Positions 15,899 to 18,589 of a stretch of DNA of 18,589 nt are shown here, piece after piece (position 1 is the stretch's first letter; every line of letters starts with the position of its first letter). The notes under the pieces were generated by a model that saw only the letters and a program-made list of their open reading frames with translations, was not told the DNA's origin and did not search any database. The position numbers and the translations under genes were made by a program. The stretch comes from Bacteroidota bacterium (GTDB lineage Bacteria; Bacteroidota; Bacteroidia; Flavobacteriales; Crocinitomicaceae): the NCBI GenBank assembly GCA_029558435.1, contig JAKQEZ010000398.1:1-18589 (forward strand), written 5' to 3'.

Positions 15899-17034
15899 CT
15901 TTGAATTGCATCGCGTAAATTGTAACGTGAAGCCATTACTTCTCCGTAAGCTCCTGCTGTGCGAATTATTAATAAATCACCTCGAGACAAAGCTGGCAAC
16001 TCAATTTCTTTTGCAAAAGTATCCGAGCTTTCACAAATGGGTCCAACAATATCATACAACATCGTGCTATCGTTTGAAGAAGTCATTTTTTCAATCTTGT
16101 GATAAGCCTGGTATAGTGCAGGGCGAATCAACTCTGTCATTCCTGCATCCACAACGGCAAAACGTTTTTTTATTCCTGTTTTAACATATTGAACTTGCGT
16201 CACCAGACTACCGCATTGAGCCACTAATGCCCTACCAAGTTCAAAATGTACTTCTTGGTGTGGACGTATTTCTAAAAAGTTTTCAAAAATTGAAAAGTAA
16301 GTTTCAAAATCGGTAATGGGATGTTCGTCTGGATGTTTGTAATCAACACCCAATCCCCCACCAACATTGATCGTTTTAAGATAAACACCACGTTCTTCAA
16401 ACCAACTGTTCCATTCATTCACTTTCACGCACAAACTTTTAAAAACATTCATTTCTAAAATTTGTGAACCGATGTGAAAATGAATTCCTTGCAATTCTAA
16501 AAACGGATTCATGCGAATAATGGAAACACATTCGGCCACATTGCTTGGTAAAATTCCAAATTTATTTTCGTCTAAACCAGTTGTAATGTAATGATGCGTT
16601 TGTGCGTCAACATTGGGATTAATGCGCAGTGCAATGTGTGCTTTTTGTTGCATATCGGTAGCAATTTCACCAATAACAATTAGCTCTTGAATTGATTCAA
16701 CGTTGAATGCAAAAATAGCATGTTGCAAAGCAAAACGGATTTCTTTTTCAGTTTTACCGACTCCTGCAAACGTAATATTTTCGGGAGCAACACCAATTTC
16801 GATGGCTTTTTTCACTTCGTTGCCACTCACACAATCGGCTCCAAAACCCATTTGATGCATTTTTCTCAAAATCACGTCATTAAAATTGGCTTTATAGGCA
16901 AAATGAACGTGGTAATTGCGTTTGTCGGCTGCTTCTTTTGCTTGTTGCAATGTTTGCTGCAACAATTGCAAGTCATACAGATAAAAAGGTGTTTCAATTC
17001 CTTTTATTTGCTCAAGTGTTGTAGTGTCAAGCAT
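15856..17034 (-). CDS. lysA: Diaminopimelate decarboxylase
   Basis: LysA decarboxylates meso-diaminopimelate to L-lysine, the last step of lysine synthesis, using PLP. The 392-aa length is normal. The alanine-racemase-like TIM barrel carries the PLP lysine Lys48 (HFAYKANFN), HIGSQ at 187-191 and the phosphate-binding GGGLG at 225-229. The C-terminal beta domain has ELGRAL at 265-270 (in place of the more common EPGR), GPICESSD at 331-338 with the active-site Cys334, and GAYGEVMASRYN at 361-372 with Tyr363. The protein ends SYFINDSTPILANG; about 14 residues of this tail are encoded opposite the end of the M1 peptidase gene. The start is 1 bp after the stop of the aspartokinase gene, so lysC-lysA is one operon. 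No terminator hairpin is visible downstream of the stop. Confidence 0.96.
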   Translation of the reverse strand: MLDTTTLEQIKGIETPFYLYDLQLLQQTLQQAKEAADKRNYHVHFAYKANFNDVILRKMHQMGFGADCVSGNEVKKAIEIGVAPENITFAGVGKTEKEIRFALQHAIFAFNVESIQELIVIGEIATDMQQKAHIALRINPNVDAQTHHYITTGLDENKFGILPSNVAECVSIIRMNPFLELQGIHFHIGSQILEMNVFKSLCVKVNEWNSWFEERGVYLKTINVGGGLGVDYKHPDEHPITDFETYFSIFENFLEIRPHQEVHFELGRALVAQCGSLVTQVQYVKTGIKKRFAVVDAGMTELIRPALYQAYHKIEKMTSSNDSTMLYDIVGPICESSDTFAKEIELPALSRGDLLIIRTAGAYGEVMASRYNLRDAIQSYFINDSTPILANG

Positions 17035-17035
17035 A

Positions 17036-18352
17036 TTAAAACAAATGATTGTGAAGTGATTGAAGTGCCTCTGCTTTGTTTTTAGAATCCACTAAAAGTG
17101 ACACATTGTGATTGGAACCACCATAAGAAATCATACGGATAGGCAAATGTTTTATTCCTTCAAAAATTTGAGCAGCATAACCCGTTGCATCCATTTCAAA
17201 AGTGCCAACAACACAAATAATCGTTTGATTTTCATCCACATTTACGGTTCCAAAATCGTTCAATTCACCAATAATTTCATTCAAAAAGCGCGTATTGTCA
17301 ATAGTTAATGAAACAGCAACTTCTGAAGTGGTTATCATATCAATTGGTGTTTTGTAACGTTCAAACACTTCAAAAACACGGCGCAAAAAACCGTATGCCA
17401 GTAACATGCGTGAAGATTGTATGCGAATGGCAGTAATGCCGTCTTTTGCAGCAATAGAACGCACTCCAACAGCATTTGCATCACCAGTTTGACTGATTAA
17501 AGTTCCCTGCGATTGTGGTGACATTGTGTTTAATATACGAACGGGCACATTGAATTTTTGAGCTGGAAAAATACTTTGTGGATGCAAAATTTTAGCACCA
17601 AAATAAGCCAACTCGGCCGCTTCTTCAAAACTCAAAAAGGCAATTGGGCGGGTATTTGCCACCACACGTGGATCATTGTTGTGCATGCCATCAATATCCG
17701 TCCAAATTTGAACTTCTTCGGAAGCAATAGCAGCACCAATCAACGATGCGGTATAATCCGAACCTCCTCTTTGCAAATTATCCACTTCTCCAAATGCATT
17801 GCGGCAAATAAATCCTTGCGTAATGTAAAGAATAGGCTCATTCGTTGGATTGTTCAACAACGATTGTATATTTTCACGAATAAAAGCAATATCGGGTTCA
17901 TTGTTTTCATCTGTTTTCATAAAATCCAATGCAGGTAACAAAACAGAACGCACGTTTAACTCTTCCAAGTAATAATGAAACAAAGCTGTTGACAACAATT
18001 CGCCTTGTGCTAAAATTATTTTTTCTTCTACTGGTGTAAACAAATCGTTGGACAAAGAAATTATCGTATCAAAATGATAATCAATTAATAAAATAGCTTT
18101 GTCTAATGTTTTAATTTCAAATAAATCATGGATTAGTTGGGTATAACTATCTTTTAATAGCTGAATTTTTCGATGTGCTTCTTCTCGCTTGTCTTGATAC
18201 AAACAATCAGCAATTTCAACCAAGGCGTTTGTGGTACCAGCAACTGCTGACAATACAATAATTTTTGATTCGTCCGAACCAATTATTGAGAGTAAATTTT
18301 TTATACGTTGAGCAGATCCAACCGATGTGCCACCAAATTTTAATACTTTCAT
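17036..18352 (-). CDS. lysC: Aspartokinase (monofunctional, ACT-domain)
   Basis: Aspartokinase phosphorylates L-aspartate, the first step to lysine, DAP, threonine and methionine. The 438-aa length fits a monofunctional enzyme with no fused homoserine dehydrogenase. The amino acid kinase domain (1-285) has KFGGTSVGSA at 5-14, GE at 117-118, RGGSD at 195-199, WTDIDG at 217-222 and the DPR motif at 227-229. Two ACT domains (about 303-370 and 375-438) follow, with SEVAVSLTID and GGSNHNVSLLV; these usually bind a feedback amino acid. Pairing with lysA suggests lysine as the inhibitor, which is inference. The gene is followed after 1 bp by lysA. The leader is very short (about 12 bases), so a lysine riboswitch of the L-box type is ruled out here. 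The symbol is assigned from context. Confidence 0.92.
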   Translation of the reverse strand: MKVLKFGGTSVGSAQRIKNLLSIIGSDESKIIVLSAVAGTTNALVEIADCLYQDKREEAHRKIQLLKDSYTQLIHDLFEIKTLDKAILLIDYHFDTIISLSNDLFTPVEEKIILAQGELLSTALFHYYLEELNVRSVLLPALDFMKTDENNEPDIAFIRENIQSLLNNPTNEPILYITQGFICRNAFGEVDNLQRGGSDYTASLIGAAIASEEVQIWTDIDGMHNNDPRVVANTRPIAFLSFEEAAELAYFGAKILHPQSIFPAQKFNVPVRILNTMSPQSQGTLISQTGDANAVGVRSIAAKDGITAIRIQSSRMLLAYGFLRRVFEVFERYKTPIDMITTSEVAVSLTIDNTRFLNEIIGELNDFGTVNVDENQTIICVVGTFEMDATGYAAQIFEGIKHLPIRMISYGGSNHNVSLLVDSKNKAEALQSLHNHLF

Positions 18353-18370
18353 TTTAAAAATTTAGGAGCA

Positions 18371-18378
18371 CAAAAATA
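18371..18378 (-). promoter_or_regulatory. -7 promoter element for lysC-lysA
   Basis: The minus strand reads TATTTTTG at 18378-18371, an exact match to TAnnTTTG. The -33 element is poor: only AT-rich sequence lies 19-23 bases upstream. The leader to the ATG at 18352 would be about 12 bases, with no room for a regulatory RNA structure. Confidence 0.5.
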
Positions 18379-18443
18379 AATTTAAAATTTAAAAATAAAA
18401 CATATTGTTATTATTTTAACTTTTTGTTATTTAAACAACGTAA

Positions 18444-18483
18444 AATACAAAAGCACATTATTTTCATAATGTGCTTTTGTATT
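18444..18483. terminator. Perfect 18-bp hairpin, probable bidirectional terminator
   Basis: Bases 18444-18461 and 18466-18483 are exact inverted complements around the loop tttc. The core GCACATTAT/ATAATGTGC is flanked by AAAA and TTTT, so both strands show a hairpin followed by T residues. The nearest minus-strand gene to its left starts at 18352 and cannot be its client, so it probably ends a minus-strand gene entering from the right edge. It would insulate the lysC promoter. Confidence 0.8.
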
Positions 18484-18589
18484 GAATATGAAACCTTAAA
18501 ACAATTGTAAAAAGTAAGATAATTAACAAAAACTAAAATCTAATTACTCACATGACGACAATTGATAGGAAATAGTTGGCTGTTAATTC
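18484..18589. other. Right-edge stretch with no resolved gene
   Basis: The last 106 bases contain no plus-strand ORF worth calling. On the minus strand two short open tails enter from the right edge: one of 15 residues ending at a TAG (18542-18540) and one of 13 residues ending at a TGA (18550-18548). Either could be the 3' end of a gene whose terminator is the hairpin at 18444-18483, but the tails are too short to choose between or identify. Confidence 0.3.

Noticed and set aside
18353..18443. Lysine riboswitch upstream of lysC
   Set aside because: The -7 element at 18371-18378 leaves a leader of about 12 bases, and the AT-rich sequence has none of the L-box stems.
18540..18587. Possible 3' end of a minus-strand gene (15 residues then TAG)
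   Set aside because: Too short to identify, and a second minus-strand frame is also open to the edge. It is kept only as a possible client of the hairpin terminator.

Overview
The window looks like a chromosomal segment of a low-GC Bacteroidetes bacterium, probably in or near the Flavobacteriia. The support is: AT-rich intergenic DNA; several copies of the Bacteroidetes sigma-factor -7 motif TAnnTTTG at plausible distances upstream of genes; few Shine-Dalgarno sites; a parE-parC pair of the Bacteroidetes type; a lipoprotein of the leukotriene A4 hydrolase-like M1 peptidase family; and Bacteroidetes-type outer-membrane beta-barrel proteins. I see no insertion sequence, CRISPR array, tRNA, rRNA or prophage gene. 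Most of the window is conserved metabolism and DNA topology.

Layout. (1) 1-1719, plus strand: the end of a class I SAM methyltransferase, then the di-iron repair protein Ric/ScdA 14 bp downstream, then a stand-alone hemerythrin-like protein. Ric points to nitrosative or oxidative stress. The small hemerythrin protein seems to have lost a helix-4 histidine. A bidirectional terminator (1805-1830) closes the block. (2) 1842-5803, minus strand: carB then carA, the two subunits of carbamoyl phosphate synthetase, in the reverse of the usual order; CarB has no C-terminal allosteric (MGS-like) domain. (3) 5804-6299: a 496-bp divergent intergenic region with a promoter on each side and a structured leader upstream of parE. 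(4) 6300-10925, plus strand: parE and parC, the subunits of topoisomerase IV; ParC ends in a peptide resembling a beta-clamp-binding motif. (5) 10928-13847, minus strand: a PorV/FadL-like outer-membrane protein overlapping by 11 bp a second outer-membrane protein that carries a helix-hairpin-helix domain. This pair is the least understood part of the window. (6) 14015-15898, plus strand: a lipoprotein M1 aminopeptidase. (7) 15856-18352, minus strand: lysC (aspartokinase) and lysA (diaminopimelate decarboxylase), first and last steps of lysine/DAP synthesis, 1 bp apart; lysA overlaps the peptidase gene tail to tail by 43 bp. (8) 18353-18589: the lysC promoter and a perfect 18-bp hairpin terminator that probably ends a gene beyond the right edge.

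No large new system is evident. The best leads are the outer-membrane HHH/beta-barrel pair, the hairpin leader of parE, the reduced CarB with reversed gene order, and the altered hemerythrin next to Ric.
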